Shown: piece by piece, positions 22,701 to 30,905 of the stretch | Layout of the letters: each line of letters opens with the position of its first letter | Numbering within the stretch: position 1 is the stretch's first letter | From: Phallusia fumigata | Taxonomy: Eukaryota > Chordata > Ascidiacea > Phlebobranchia > Ascidiidae | Direction: 5' to 3' | Assembly: GCA_008931825.1 (NCBI GenBank) | Contig: QXVZ01007771.1 | Span: 1-30,905 of the forward strand | DNA: 30,905 nucleotides | Program-made: the position numbers and the translations under genes | The notes under the pieces: generated by a model | The model's database searches: none | What the model was told of the DNA's origin: nothing | The model's input: only the letters and a program-made list of their open reading frames with translations

Positions 22701-24199
22701 GAATGCCAGTAGCTATTGTCATCAATATATATTAAGCGAAAGTTTGATTTAACACCAAAAACATACTGTGAAACAATCTTTTCAGTTCTTTAACAAGAGG
22801 CGTGCAATCGTCCATCCTTTCAGTTTGTACTACACATTTGTAAAAGTCCAAATAATATTGCCCATTGTAGTTCTTGCGCACAACCTCACGTATGTCAGGC
22901 ACAAAGTCATCCAAGTTTTTGGTGTCATACAATGTCCTGCATGCAACCAGAAGTTAAGTATGCCGACCAAGAACCAAGAGCATAATTGTAACCAAAAAAG
23001 CATATACCATGAAAATAAGACAAGGGTTAATTCATGACAACATTTCTTTTCCTTCCACTTGGTAAAGAGTGCCTGCATAGAAAACACTTTGTTAGCGTAA
23101 TATTTTGTCATCACCAAGCGTTGGACTGAGCTAACCGACCCAACCCAGTAGCTTTGCAGTTTTAGACAATACCACTTTTGTGTAGCCTACCTTTAAAAAC
23201 CCGTTAACAGCTCTTTCAAACTGCAGGTATCCATAAGCATCATATTCCCACATCTCAGCACTCATTTGAATAAAGAGATAAACTTTTGCAGTAAAAGATC
23301 GCAGAACAAAGTTTGTATGATCCGATATGAATCCACACTTTACCTTGACACTGTTCGCCCACATTTCACTTACCTGAAAAAAATATGCGACTGACAATTG
23401 CAGAAATAAATGCTATATGACAGTTTGTATAAATGAAATGCAGAGATGTCGGTGGAATTTACCTGAGCTCTGATATCTGAAAACTCAACAAACTGGTCAA
23501 TATAAACACATGAGTTAAGCAGATGCTTTTTCATTCTGAGCATATCACTTCGACTTATGTATTGGTCCTTGAATGAGACTTCCAACAAATCAACAGTAAC
23601 ATCCTGTGAACAAAAATATTGGCTTTTCAATCTGACTTTCATGACACATTTAGGGCAATTTATTCATATGAATGTAGTTCAAATGCATATGATGCATTTA
23701 CCTCCGGTTCAACTTTGATGACATTAACATCTTGAAAAACTTGGAAATTAAACCGTGCTGCAAGCTTTTTGTTGATGCTTACAGTGCCTTTGAGTATTTC
23801 ACCTTTCACAGATTTCACCTGAAGAAAATTGCAAATTAAGATGAACTTTACTACAACAAAACCTATGATAAATTGAAACCTGTATTAGGATGAAATTTGC
23901 AGTGCTGTTGTTGCAATGGTTGATTTTAAGTAGGTCATTCAGCTGAACATCAGGAAATTCTGCTGCATTAAAGACCAAAAGCTCTTCTGCAACAACGATA
24001 AATATAGCAAGTAATGTTGCAAATTAGGCAAGAATGTGTGCTACCATAGTTTGACATGGTACTTCAATCAGGCATATGGACATTAGACACAACACAACCG
24101 AACAATATACATAATAAAAGTCTTGTTCAATACCTAAATGTAAAATGGTAACCTACCACTGAAATCCTCCGAGTGGATTTTGAGTTTAAAGGGTTTCAT
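6597..24199 (-). CDS. DEPDC5: DEPDC5 (Iml1), GATOR1 subunit, 31 coding exons
   Basis: The whole gene lies on the minus strand, ATG at 24199, TAG at 6599-6597. I built 31 exons by following human DEPDC5 similarity and requiring matching phases. The joined coding length is 4758 nt, about 1585 residues; the human protein is about 1603. An in-frame stop upstream with no other Met between supports the start. Domain order: N-terminal domain, SABA, variable linker, SHEN, DEP, C-terminal domain; exon coordinates are in the five domain entries. Known role: with NPRL2 and NPRL3 it forms GATOR1, which binds Rag GTPases at the lysosome through DEPDC5 and acts as a GAP for RagA/B, damping mTORC1 when amino acids are low. 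Least certain are the start of exon 18 and the ends of exons 12 and 13. No frameshift or internal stop was found. The large N gap falls inside one intron. Confidence 0.93.
7009..8568 (-). other. DEPDC5 last intron (about 1.56 kb)
   Basis: GT donor at 8568-8567, AG acceptor at 7010-7009. Several short frames on both strands show no recognisable protein. I see no RNA gene, terminal inverted repeats or simple repeat. Confidence 0.5.
11065..11680 (-). other. DEPDC5: DEPDC5 exons 24-26: DEP domain
   Basis: Exons: 11680-11562, 11483-11351, 11173-11065. They cover about residues 1174-1293. Seen: [16 protein letters not shown] (human TEILEAMKHPSTG), [18 protein letters not shown] (human FISAEVVHWLVNHVEG), and [19 protein letters not shown] (human LITHASGEAWRTFIYGF). 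The core DEP fold residues, including the Trp of the VHW motif, are kept. Confidence 0.9.
12075..15057 (-). other. DEPDC5: DEPDC5 exons 17-23: SHEN domain and following linker
   Basis: Exons: 15057-14935, 14507-14244, 13969-13846, 13510-13339, 13109-12982, 12588-12468, 12320-12075. They cover about residues 781-1173. Seen: [21 protein letters not shown], near identical to human SHEN; then [46 protein letters not shown]; and [19 protein letters not shown] is the part of DEPDC5 that touches the Rag nucleotide pocket in the inhibitory mode. The 5' end of exon 18 is set by phase (ATAG acceptor at 14509-14508); an acceptor further upstream is possible. Exon 23 is a Ser/Thr/Pro-rich linker. Confidence 0.85.
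15451..15998. other. Assembly gap (548 N)
   Basis: A run of N directly abuts the first unit of a tandem repeat at 15999. The real length is unknown, and a collapsed or unresolved repeat array is the likely cause. Confidence 0.99.
15999..16296. repeat. Tandem repeat, unit about 157 bp, at the gap edge
   Basis: GGGGGCTAG opens a unit at 15999 and again at 16156. CCATGACCATATCTACCA recurs at 16057 and 16215, and GAAAGTTTCATCCAAATCC or a close variant follows in both. The period is 157-158 bp. The second unit breaks off near 16296 into an A-rich tract. The first unit starts exactly at the gap, so more copies may lie within it. Confidence 0.85.
16300..16334 (+). repeat. A-rich purine tract
   Basis: Runs of A interrupted by single G at intervals of about 7 to 10 bases, at the end of the tandem repeat. 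It may be the tail of a retroposed unit or simple-sequence expansion. Confidence 0.8.
17747..21054 (-). other. DEPDC5: DEPDC5 exons 11-16: variable linker with the conserved RRRW motif
   Basis: Exons: 21054-20885, 20288-20136, 20073-19960, 19645-19460, 18638-18499, 17910-17747. They cover about residues 421-780. The region is Ser-rich and poorly conserved except at anchors: [43 protein letters not shown] and GEALVMHH. The 3' ends of exons 12 and 13 are uncertain. Exon 12 is given a weak GTTCTT donor. Exon 13 is given a GC donor (GCAAGC at 19959-19954), because no good in-phase GT donor exists. All phases agree with this reading. Confidence 0.78.
20640..20851. mobile_element. hAT-like MITE (212 bp)
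   Basis: The left end reads CAGTGGTTCCCATCC. The right end, on the other strand, reads CAGTGCTTCCCAACC, so 13 of 15 bases match as terminal inverted repeats of the hAT type. The flanking 8-mers GGTTAGGG (20632-20639) and GTTTAGGA (20852-20859) match at 6 of 8, consistent with an aged 8-bp target duplication. There is no coding capacity. It sits in a DEPDC5 intron, 33 bp from the end of exon 11. Confidence 0.7.
21386..23072 (-). other. DEPDC5: DEPDC5 exons 6-10: rest of the SABA domain
   Basis: Exons: 23072-23008, 22936-22767, 22275-22108, 21840-21690, 21501-21386. They cover about residues 198-420. Very well conserved: [80 protein letters not shown] and [12 protein letters not shown]. In GATOR1 structures this domain is the axis that holds NPRL2. 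It is the strongest evidence for the gene's identity. Confidence 0.93.
23191..24199 (-). other. DEPDC5: DEPDC5 exons 1-5: N-terminal domain and start of SABA
   Basis: Exons: 24199-24157, 23986-23880, 23818-23702, 23603-23463, 23373-23191. They encode about residues 1-197. Conserved stretches seen: [11 protein letters not shown] (human DELVVNPKVFP), [27 protein letters not shown], and [10 protein letters not shown] followed by [16 protein letters not shown]. Introns here are short, about 80 to 170 bp. Exon 5 opens with GTAAGTGAA directly after its CAG acceptor, so acceptor and donor consensus overlap. Confidence 0.9.
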
Positions 24200-24800
24200 C
24201 TTCTTATCCCTATTCGCAAAGATTGTTTAGTGGCGACAGCTTTGCTGCAACTCAAAGTTACGCCATGCAAGATGCAACGTGAACTCCGAAGCGAAAAAAA
24301 TGCTAAAAATTGGGGAATCCCCTAAACTACACGGAGCGAACAAAACAACCTTACAAAACTTCAAACGTTTCTTATTTTACCAACTTATTATTTTACCTAA
24401 TTTTTAGTACATTTAAGTTCGTTTTGCAGTTTTACAAGTAGCGTGGGTTATTGCTATTATCAATTGTTACATAAAATACATTTCTGTTATAGATCGGATG
24501 AGACAGAGGAGTTTGTCGGTGCGTGTTGAGGAGATGGGGGTGCTGCCGCTGCGCTTGTTCAAAATCTTTTCATTTTTGAAAGGTTGCGCATTACCTAGCA
24601 GTTTGAGTGTTCAGCACGTCTTACATGATCAGTCAAGTCTTGTCAATAGCTGAAGCCCTTAAAACGTTTTATTATTCCAGTCAGATCCAGTCTCACATGT
24701 CATTTTACAACCTGTTTTAATTATCTTTCAAGGGAAGTCTGCAGTGACCATAAACCACTGGTAAACAAACTTTGTGTAATTTTTGCCATCCTGTGGCAAA
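24200..24800. promoter_or_regulatory. Shared divergent promoter region of DEPDC5 and CWC22
   Basis: The two start codons face away from each other with 601 bp between them, so both 5' UTRs and both promoters must lie here unless upstream noncoding exons exist. No TATA box stands out. Possible splice or trans-splice acceptors sit just before each start: minus strand TTTGCGAATAG ending at about 24213, and plus strand TTATCTTTCAAG ending at 24731. Calling these trans-splice sites is speculative. Confidence 0.6.
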
Positions 24801-27800
24801 ATGGAAAAAGAATCGAAAAGAACAAAGTCAAACGAAAAGGATGAGATAAGGGGCAGCAGAAGAAAGGAAGAACCACCAATGAAGAGAAAGAAGCCAGACC
24901 CTGGAGACATGCTTTCAACAAAAACTGGAGGAGCATATATTCCTCCAGCAAAACTCAGATTGATGCAACAACAAATGACTGACAAGTCAAGGTATGTTTT
25001 TCATAGGTTGTAATTTCATTTTTATCATGTAGAATTTGTATTGAATTGATAAAACTGCTTTTAAATTTGAGTCTAAAGACAAGTTAGACAATAATTTATG
25101 TTTAAAGAATTTTTACCAATGGCTTGAACCATTAAAAATCATTTTATTTTTTTTCTTACTCATTGCGCAGATACAGCCTTGTACCTTAATTATTTGTATT
25201 TAACATGACAATGTATTGCTTTTTTTATTTCAGTGAACCATTTCAACGCTTGAGTTGGGAGGCATTGAAGAAAAGTATAAATGGTTTGATTAACAAAGTT
25301 AATGTTTCCAATATAAAAGAAATCGTGCAGGAGCTGTTTCAAGAAAATATTGTTCGCGGAAGGTATGATTGGCTGTTACTACATAAGATGGCCACCTCAA
25401 CACCAAACATTTATACCGGTTCTTTTGTTTCAGAGGTCTATTGGCACGGTCAGTAATAACTGCACAGAATGCTTCCCCCACATTTACCCATGTTTATGCT
25501 GCCCTCACTGCAATCATAAACTCCCGATTTCCACAAAATGGTGAATTGATTTTAAGGAGGGTAGTTGCTCAGTTTCGAAGGTCCTACCGAAGAAATCAAA
25601 AGGTACACAGGCCAAGAAGCTATTATTCCTGTTTGGTGTGAATAGTGCCAAAAGTTGTAGATATCCAATAGTGTGAATCATGTTCCAACCGTGTGACAGT
25701 CATTTTGACTGTTTTGTTTCACAAAGTGTTTTCATTTTACAGGACACATGTCTTCATTCAGTTCAGTTTGTTGCACACCTTATAAATCAACAAGTGGCTC
25801 ATGAGATCCTTGGCTTGCAAGTTCTTACACTCCTGCTTGAAACACCAACTGACGACTCTGTTGAGGTAAAAATCTTCATTGCTTTGAGATCTTGATGATA
25901 CCAATGCTGGTTTCTTTTTGTTGTGTTTTGTTAATCTTTGTAGGTTGCCATTGGCTTTTTAAAAGATAGTGGTCAGAAATTGGGAGAGGTTTCCCCTCGT
26001 GGGTTGGCTGCTGTCTTTGAAAGGTTGAGAGTGATACTGCATGAAGAGCAATTGGAGAAAAGGGTTCAGTATATGATAGAGGTAACATTTCCTTCCAGAA
26101 TCAAAACTTGATTATACACAAAGTAAAAATTTTAAAAATAGTGCAATAAACTTTTATGTGTACATATATTACATAGTTACTCATCAACATTGTTTTTTAA
26201 TGCAAAGCAATTGCATTGCATGTGTAAATCATGTGTTGTATGTTTGTGTCCTTAAAACACTTTTCACTTATTTATCTAGGTGATGTTTGCCATTAGAAAA
26301 GATGGGTTTAAAGAACATCCTGCAGTTTTGGATAATCTGGACCTGGTTGATGAGAGTGACCAGTTCACCCACATGCTGACGCTGGATGATGACAATGTGA
26401 AGTCGCTTGAAAATGAGATGAATGTTTTCCGCTTTGACCCCGAATTTGAGGAAAGTGAAGAGAACTATAAAAAGATAAAAAAAGGTTTGAATCTTCATTC
26501 ACATAATGGCAACATAAATATGGTGAATTTCAAACATTAACTATTTTTGTTATACTGTTGTCTTTTACCAGAAATATTGGATGACAGCAGTGATGATTCG
26601 GACAGTAGTGGGTCATCATCATCTTCAGATTCTGATGAGGGAGAAGGTACAAATTTTTATTTCCATGCTTTGAATTTACCCGACCACCATTCTTGAAAAT
26701 GAGTTTTGCCAGTTACACATGGCAGCAGGAAAGTTTAATTTAGTATTTTCGTCATGCAGAAGAGGAGCCCACAACAATGGATATCACTGACAAGACTGAA
26801 ACAAACCTGGTGGCATTGAGGAGGACAATCTATCTTGCTGTACAGTCCAGTTTGTCTTTTGAGGAATGTGCTCATAAAATTCTTAAGATGGAGTTTGCTG
26901 AAAAAGACTACGTAAGACCGAAATTTCAAATTTGAATAATTTGAATAGTAGGGACATTGGGAAAAAAGGGGAGAGGGTGTGAAGATGAACTGGCTAAGAG
27001 GTTATTAAACTTGTTTCTTTTTTCATAAATTTAGTTTGTTCCAAAAATGAGTAAATACGCCCCCAGATTCTGCCCAAATGTTGTTTTGTGCCTTAAATCT
27101 GTTTTTTGTCATAAGGATTCATTGTGGTGAGGTTTTTCTATGTGAACAGGTTTGAAAGAAAGAAATACAGAAAAAGCATTGAGAAATATCTCCTTAGATT
27201 TAACAGCAAATGTTTGATTGTTTTGCTTAGGGAGAAATATGTGCCATGATCGTTGACTGCTGCTCACAACAAAGAACCTATGAAAAGTTTTTCGGCCTAC
27301 TGGGTGGCGTGAGTATATTGAACCATAGACGGACCTTGCAACTTATTTGTATTCATGGAAGCTTATATTTAATTACAGAGATTCTGTCTGTTGAAAAAGG
27401 AGTTTATGGAACACTTTGAGATTTTGTTTGCCCAACAATATGATACTATCCACAGACTGGAGACCAACAAACTTCGGAATGTTGCTAAGGTAAGTTTTAG
27501 GGTTATAGTTGATTTGAAGATCCCCCTAGTTGTGTATTAAATTTTAACATGAGATATTCCTGTAGTGTTGGACTATTCCTAAAATTGATGTTGACTTTTC
27601 AGTTTTTTGCCCATTTGCTGCACTCTGATTCCATTCCATGGAGTGTGTTGTCGCACATTGTCTTGTCGGAAGATAACACCACCTCCTCATCTCGTATTTT
27701 CATCAAAATTCTCTTCCAGGAAGTCACAGAGTACCTAGGAATCACAAAGTTGAACCAGAGACTGAAAGATCCGTAAGTGAATAGTTTCGCATGTGCGCTT

Positions 27801-29530
27801 GCTTTCAAAACTGAGACGTTGCTTTTTTCGTTTTTTAGGACGCTGGCTCCTTTCTTCGAAGGGATTTTTCCCCGTGACAATCCAAAAAATACTCGTTTTG
27901 CAATCAACTTTTTTACGTCTATTGGCCTTGGCGGCATCACGTGAGTACCGTTTGCCGAAGAGTTGTTTTAGGAATTTTTCTCTGTCTTGATTTCTGTTAC
28001 TCCTGTAAGGCTTTTGAGTGTTTGTAAGCGGTTGCAAACTGAATTTGTTGTGAGTGAACGCATTCGCAAGTGTTGGCAAAAAAATGTACTGTCAATCAGC
28101 GTCTCGTTCTGCACATACCACCACATCGTGAGAAATTATTCTGTTTAACGAAGCGATATTTTCTTCTTGACAGTGACGAACTGCGCGAACACCTGCGTGT
28201 TTCTGCGCAACTTCTTTCCCAAAAAATACAACAAGAACAACTTGCTGCGCTCAACAACGATTCATCATCCGATTCTGAAAGTTCATCCGATGACGGTAAG
28301 AAAAACAGTTTGTTACTGGCGTAAAAAGCTGCTGTGCGTTTCGTTGATATGGTTATAGCAGTGCTTTCGATGTGGGTGCACTGCGCTTAAAAAATGGGGT
28401 CAGTGTATAAAGTTTAGGTAATTTATGAATACTTTAACAAACAAGGCGACGTTTGGTGTAACTATCAGAATGTTGAAACGCATGTCTCATCTTTAATTTA
28501 TTTTTGTGCTTTCACAAAAATTTGATTTTTTTTTCTTTTAATGGTAAAAATTGTTTTTTTTTTTAATTTTAATGTGGCGCATATTGCACGAAAAGTTAGG
28601 AACCACTTTTATAGACGCACACTTATTACATTTGCAGACACTGTGCTTGCTAGTAAAAACAATAATGTTACAGACTCCAGCTCCGAAGACAAAAAGAAGA
28701 AGAAAAAGAGCAAAAAATCTAAAAAGAAGTCCTCGAAGAAATCTAAGAAGCATAAAAAAGAAAAGAAGAAGCGAAAACACAAGAAAAAGGCTCCTAACCC
28801 TTCTGATAGCTCTTCAGACGATTCCGACGGCAGTGCTGAAGAGGAAAAACAGAAGAAAAAGACAAAATTGAAAGAAGACAAACGCCATTCGAAAGAAGAC
28901 CAGAATCGGATTGTTGAAGATGAACACGAGGACCGCAAAAAAAGAAATAACCTAAGAGACATATCCCCGGAGGACAACAGAGAAAGAGAACGTAGGGAAA
29001 AGGAGCGAGAGGATGGGAGACGCAGAAGAGATGAAGAGAAACGGATTGAGGATAATCGTGGACGTGGAAGGCATGAGAGGAATCGCGTTTCACCGCAAAA
29101 CGAGAAGCGAATGCCGGCGGACAATCGAGACGTCGACCGGGCTCATCGGGAAAGAGAACGGGATAACAGATACCAATGGAACGATAACAGGCATTATGAC
29201 AGAAATCCTCGCGACAACGAACGACAAAGATCGCCAGAAAGGCGCCGTTACGACGGTAGGCCACCAAGAAACCGTTCAAACTCACCACCTTCGCGTTACG
29301 ACTACAATGACATCACGCAAAGGAAGCAACGCGCGCGTGATGACCGTCCCCCACGTAGAGCAGAGCCGAAGGTATCTGAGCGCAAGAACCGAAGTGCCAG
29401 TGTCTCATCAGGCAGCGACAGCCCAGGAAGCGAGAGTGATTCTGGCGAGAAATCAAGGCGATTTCGCCGCGGAATATCACCACCGGCACGACGGTACAGT
29501 GTCTCGCCTCCGAGACGTCGGCAACGATAA
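24801..29530 (+). CDS. CWC22: CWC22 pre-mRNA splicing factor, 14 coding exons
   Basis: Exons: 24801-24991, 25234-25362, 25434-25602, 25743-25865, 25944-26081, 26280-26484, 26572-26646, 26760-26911, 27231-27308, 27379-27489, 27603-27772, 27839-27940, 28174-28295, 28638-29530. All are GT-AG with matching phases; 885 residues (human 908). Seen: [12 protein letters not shown] near residue 45; MIF4G domain about 65-310 with [18 protein letters not shown] and FTHVYAAL; acidic Ser/Asp linker about 318-350; MA3 domain from about 352 ([36 protein letters not shown]); [13 protein letters not shown]; then a Lys-rich and RS/RD-rich tail from about 590. Known role: the spliceosome protein that binds eIF4A3 through MIF4G and brings it to spliced mRNA for exon-junction complex assembly, in the nucleus. 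The N-terminal part before the GGAYIPP motif is much shorter than in human. The start ATG has a good context (CAAAATGG). Confidence 0.96.
28686..28796 (+). other. CWC22: Lys-rich low-complexity block in CWC22
   Basis: About 37 codons are almost all AAA/AAG Lys with Ser and a few Arg, His and Glu, read as [17 protein letters not shown] and onward. It lies between the acidic Ser block of exons 13-14 and the Arg-Asp/Arg-Ser tail. It probably acts as a nuclear-localising, RNA-binding disordered segment, which is inference. Confidence 0.75.
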
Positions 29531-29763
29531 AATGTTGAAACCGTTCGCTTAACCCATTTCTATTGAGTCGTATCGAAGAGAACGATGAAGGAAAGTTACC
29601 TGCCATATTGCTTGTACTGGTGTCAAGCTGACCGCGTCCATGATTGAGCCGTGTACATATTTATGGTATGCGCCCAAGTCGTCATTTTTACGTGCGATTT
29701 TACTCGACCCAAACCCAAGTAAAGGAACGTGGATGTCGAATTTTAGCGCTTCTTAAATACAAA
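29531..29763. other. CWC22 3' flank
   Basis: This should hold the CWC22 3' UTR. I found no AATAAA or ATTAAA on the plus strand here. No other feature seen. Confidence 0.4.
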
Positions 29764-30116
29764 CAACAATTTTACTGTGCTTGATATTGTGAGGGTATGA
29801 GCGTTTTGAAACATTAGAGAAGCAATGACACGAACTGTTGCCCCCTGAACTTGTCTCGTTTACAACAGATCTGTGTCCAAATTTATGAATTGTTTATTTA
29901 TTTACATTACAACAATAGCGATACACAACAACTTCTGAGAGAAAAAGGCAACTAGATTTAAAAGGATGAGTGCAGCAGGCATGAACGGGGTTACAACGCT
30001 TGAAGCCTACAACGGCGTTAGTATGTCGCACATAGGGGCAAAAAACGTTTCCGGGCCGGTAGCCTTAAGATAAGAAAACGCTCAATCGGCGTCGTTATTG
30101 GAATTGCAACTCTATG
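29764..30116 (+). repeat. Direct duplication, left copy (353 bp)
   Basis: Matches 30566-30905 from CAACAATTTTACTG to the window end, with about 5-6 percent substitutions by eye and indels of about 9 and 4 bases. The other copy begins right after a single N (30565). No coding potential recognised. Confidence 0.85.
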
Positions 30117-30500
30117 TAGCTCTGGCTATGTTTCCTTAACAGTAACTTGGTTCTCGTAGCATTTCCTAGTTGGTCGGCAGTGCTGGGTAGTGTCTACATT
30201 AACACGTTACGTACAAAAAGATACCGATGCTAAATTGCACTGTGTTGGCGTTTGGTTACTCCGTTCGTCGGTAGCAAGTTATTTCTGTGTACGGGCTCGG
30301 TAATAGGTAAGCAGAGTAACGGTGACAACATGCTTGTTGTGATAATACGTGGATATATGTACAGAAACATTTGCTATCAGAAACAAACGGATGCCGCATT
30401 CGGGCACTGGTTTAAAAAGGCAATATGTTGGTCATACACTGCGAAGGACTCGTGAAGAGTAACATGTTAGGGTGGATACACGGGATGAGCGGAAGACCTC
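30117..30500. other. Single-copy stretch between the duplicated blocks
   Basis: No supported gene. One 67-codon plus-strand frame (30252-30455) shows no recognisable domain. If the coding fragment at 30564-30501 is real, this is its 3' UTR. Confidence 0.35.
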
Positions 30501-30564
30501 TTATAATTCCTGCGATTTCACTTGTGCTGGTCCTTTCTGTGCCTTCATCTGCGCCTGCATCTGC
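30501..30564 (-). CDS. Possible C-terminal coding end of a convergent gene, cut by an N
   Basis: Reading the minus strand from the N at 30565, an open frame of 20 codons runs QMQAQMKAQKGP and on to KSQEL and a TAA at 30503-30501. The regular Gln/Ala/Lys composition looks like a real alpha-helical C terminus rather than noise. The sequence on the far side of the N is the duplicated noncoding block, which fits an interrupted exon at a misjoin. GCAG just inside the N could instead be a splice acceptor. No family can be assigned. A short chance ORF remains possible. Confidence 0.3.
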
Positions 30565-30565
30565 N

Positions 30566-30905
30566 CAACAATTTTACTGTGCTTGATATTGTGAGGTTTT
30601 GAAACACTAGCGAAGCAGTGATACGAACTGTTTCACCATGAACTTGTCTCGTTTACAACAAATCTATGTCCAAACTTATGAATTGTTTATTTACATTACA
30701 ACAATAGCGATACACAACAACTTCTGAGAGAAAAGGGCAACTAGATTTAAAAGGATGAGTGCAGCAGGCATGAACGGTGTTACAACACTTAAAGCCTACA
30801 ACGGCGTTAGTATGTCGCATATAGGGGCAAAAAACGTTCCCTGGCCGGTAGCCTAAACATAAGAAAACGCTCAACCGGCGTCGTTATTGGAATTGCAACT
30901 CTATG
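30566..30905 (+). repeat. Direct duplication, right copy (340 bp, runs off the window)
   Basis: Second copy of 29764-30116, starting one base after the N at 30565. It lacks the roughly 9-base and 4-base insertions present in the left copy. Probably the other allele of the same locus. Confidence 0.85.

Noticed and set aside
28609-29288. Long minus-strand ORFs opposite the last CWC22 exon
   Set aside because: They are reverse-strand shadows of the Lys/Arg-rich coding exon and translate to Ser/Phe/Leu-rich low complexity.
1-30905. CRISPR arrays, bacterial operons, phage or toxin systems
   Set aside because: The window is animal nuclear DNA with spliced genes; no direct-repeat arrays, bacterial ribosome-binding sites or phage genes were seen.

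Overview
This window looks like nuclear DNA of an invertebrate animal. It is AT-rich, the genes are split by many introns with GT...AG borders, and the proteins resemble animal families closely. A compact, very heterozygous genome such as a Ciona-type tunicate fits best: introns are short, and two nearly identical, probably allelic, duplications each abut a single N. The species assignment is inference only.

Layout. The first 127 bases hold, on the minus strand, the first exon of a monocarboxylate-transporter-like gene (SLC16 family) that runs off the left edge. An intergenic stretch follows, to about 4.67 kb. It contains a duplicated segment around a single N, a possible hAT-type remnant and a decayed C2H2 zinc-finger locus. 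From 6332 down to 4675, minus strand, is a complete four-exon SLC16-like gene whose first exon is clearly paralogous to the fragment at the left edge. From 24199 down to 6597, minus strand, lies a whole DEPDC5 (Iml1) gene. I assembled 31 coding exons by homology, splice sites and reading phase, giving about 1585 residues. Its largest introns hold a 548-base run of N beside a 157-bp tandem repeat and, nearer the 5' half, a 212-bp hAT-like MITE. Divergent from DEPDC5, with 601 bp between the start codons, is a complete 14-exon CWC22 gene (24801 to 29530, plus strand, about 885 residues). The right end holds a second N-flanked duplication and a possible C-terminal coding fragment on the minus strand.

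Roles. DEPDC5 is the Rag-binding subunit of GATOR1, which restrains mTORC1 when amino acids are scarce. CWC22 is a spliceosome factor that recruits eIF4A3 and so seeds exon-junction complexes. The SLC16 genes encode 12-helix plasma-membrane carriers. The genes are ordinary neighbours; nothing shows that they form one pathway. I found no new defence or mobile system. The most useful results are the exon-level gene models, the signs of assembly error, the transporter pair and the decayed elements.
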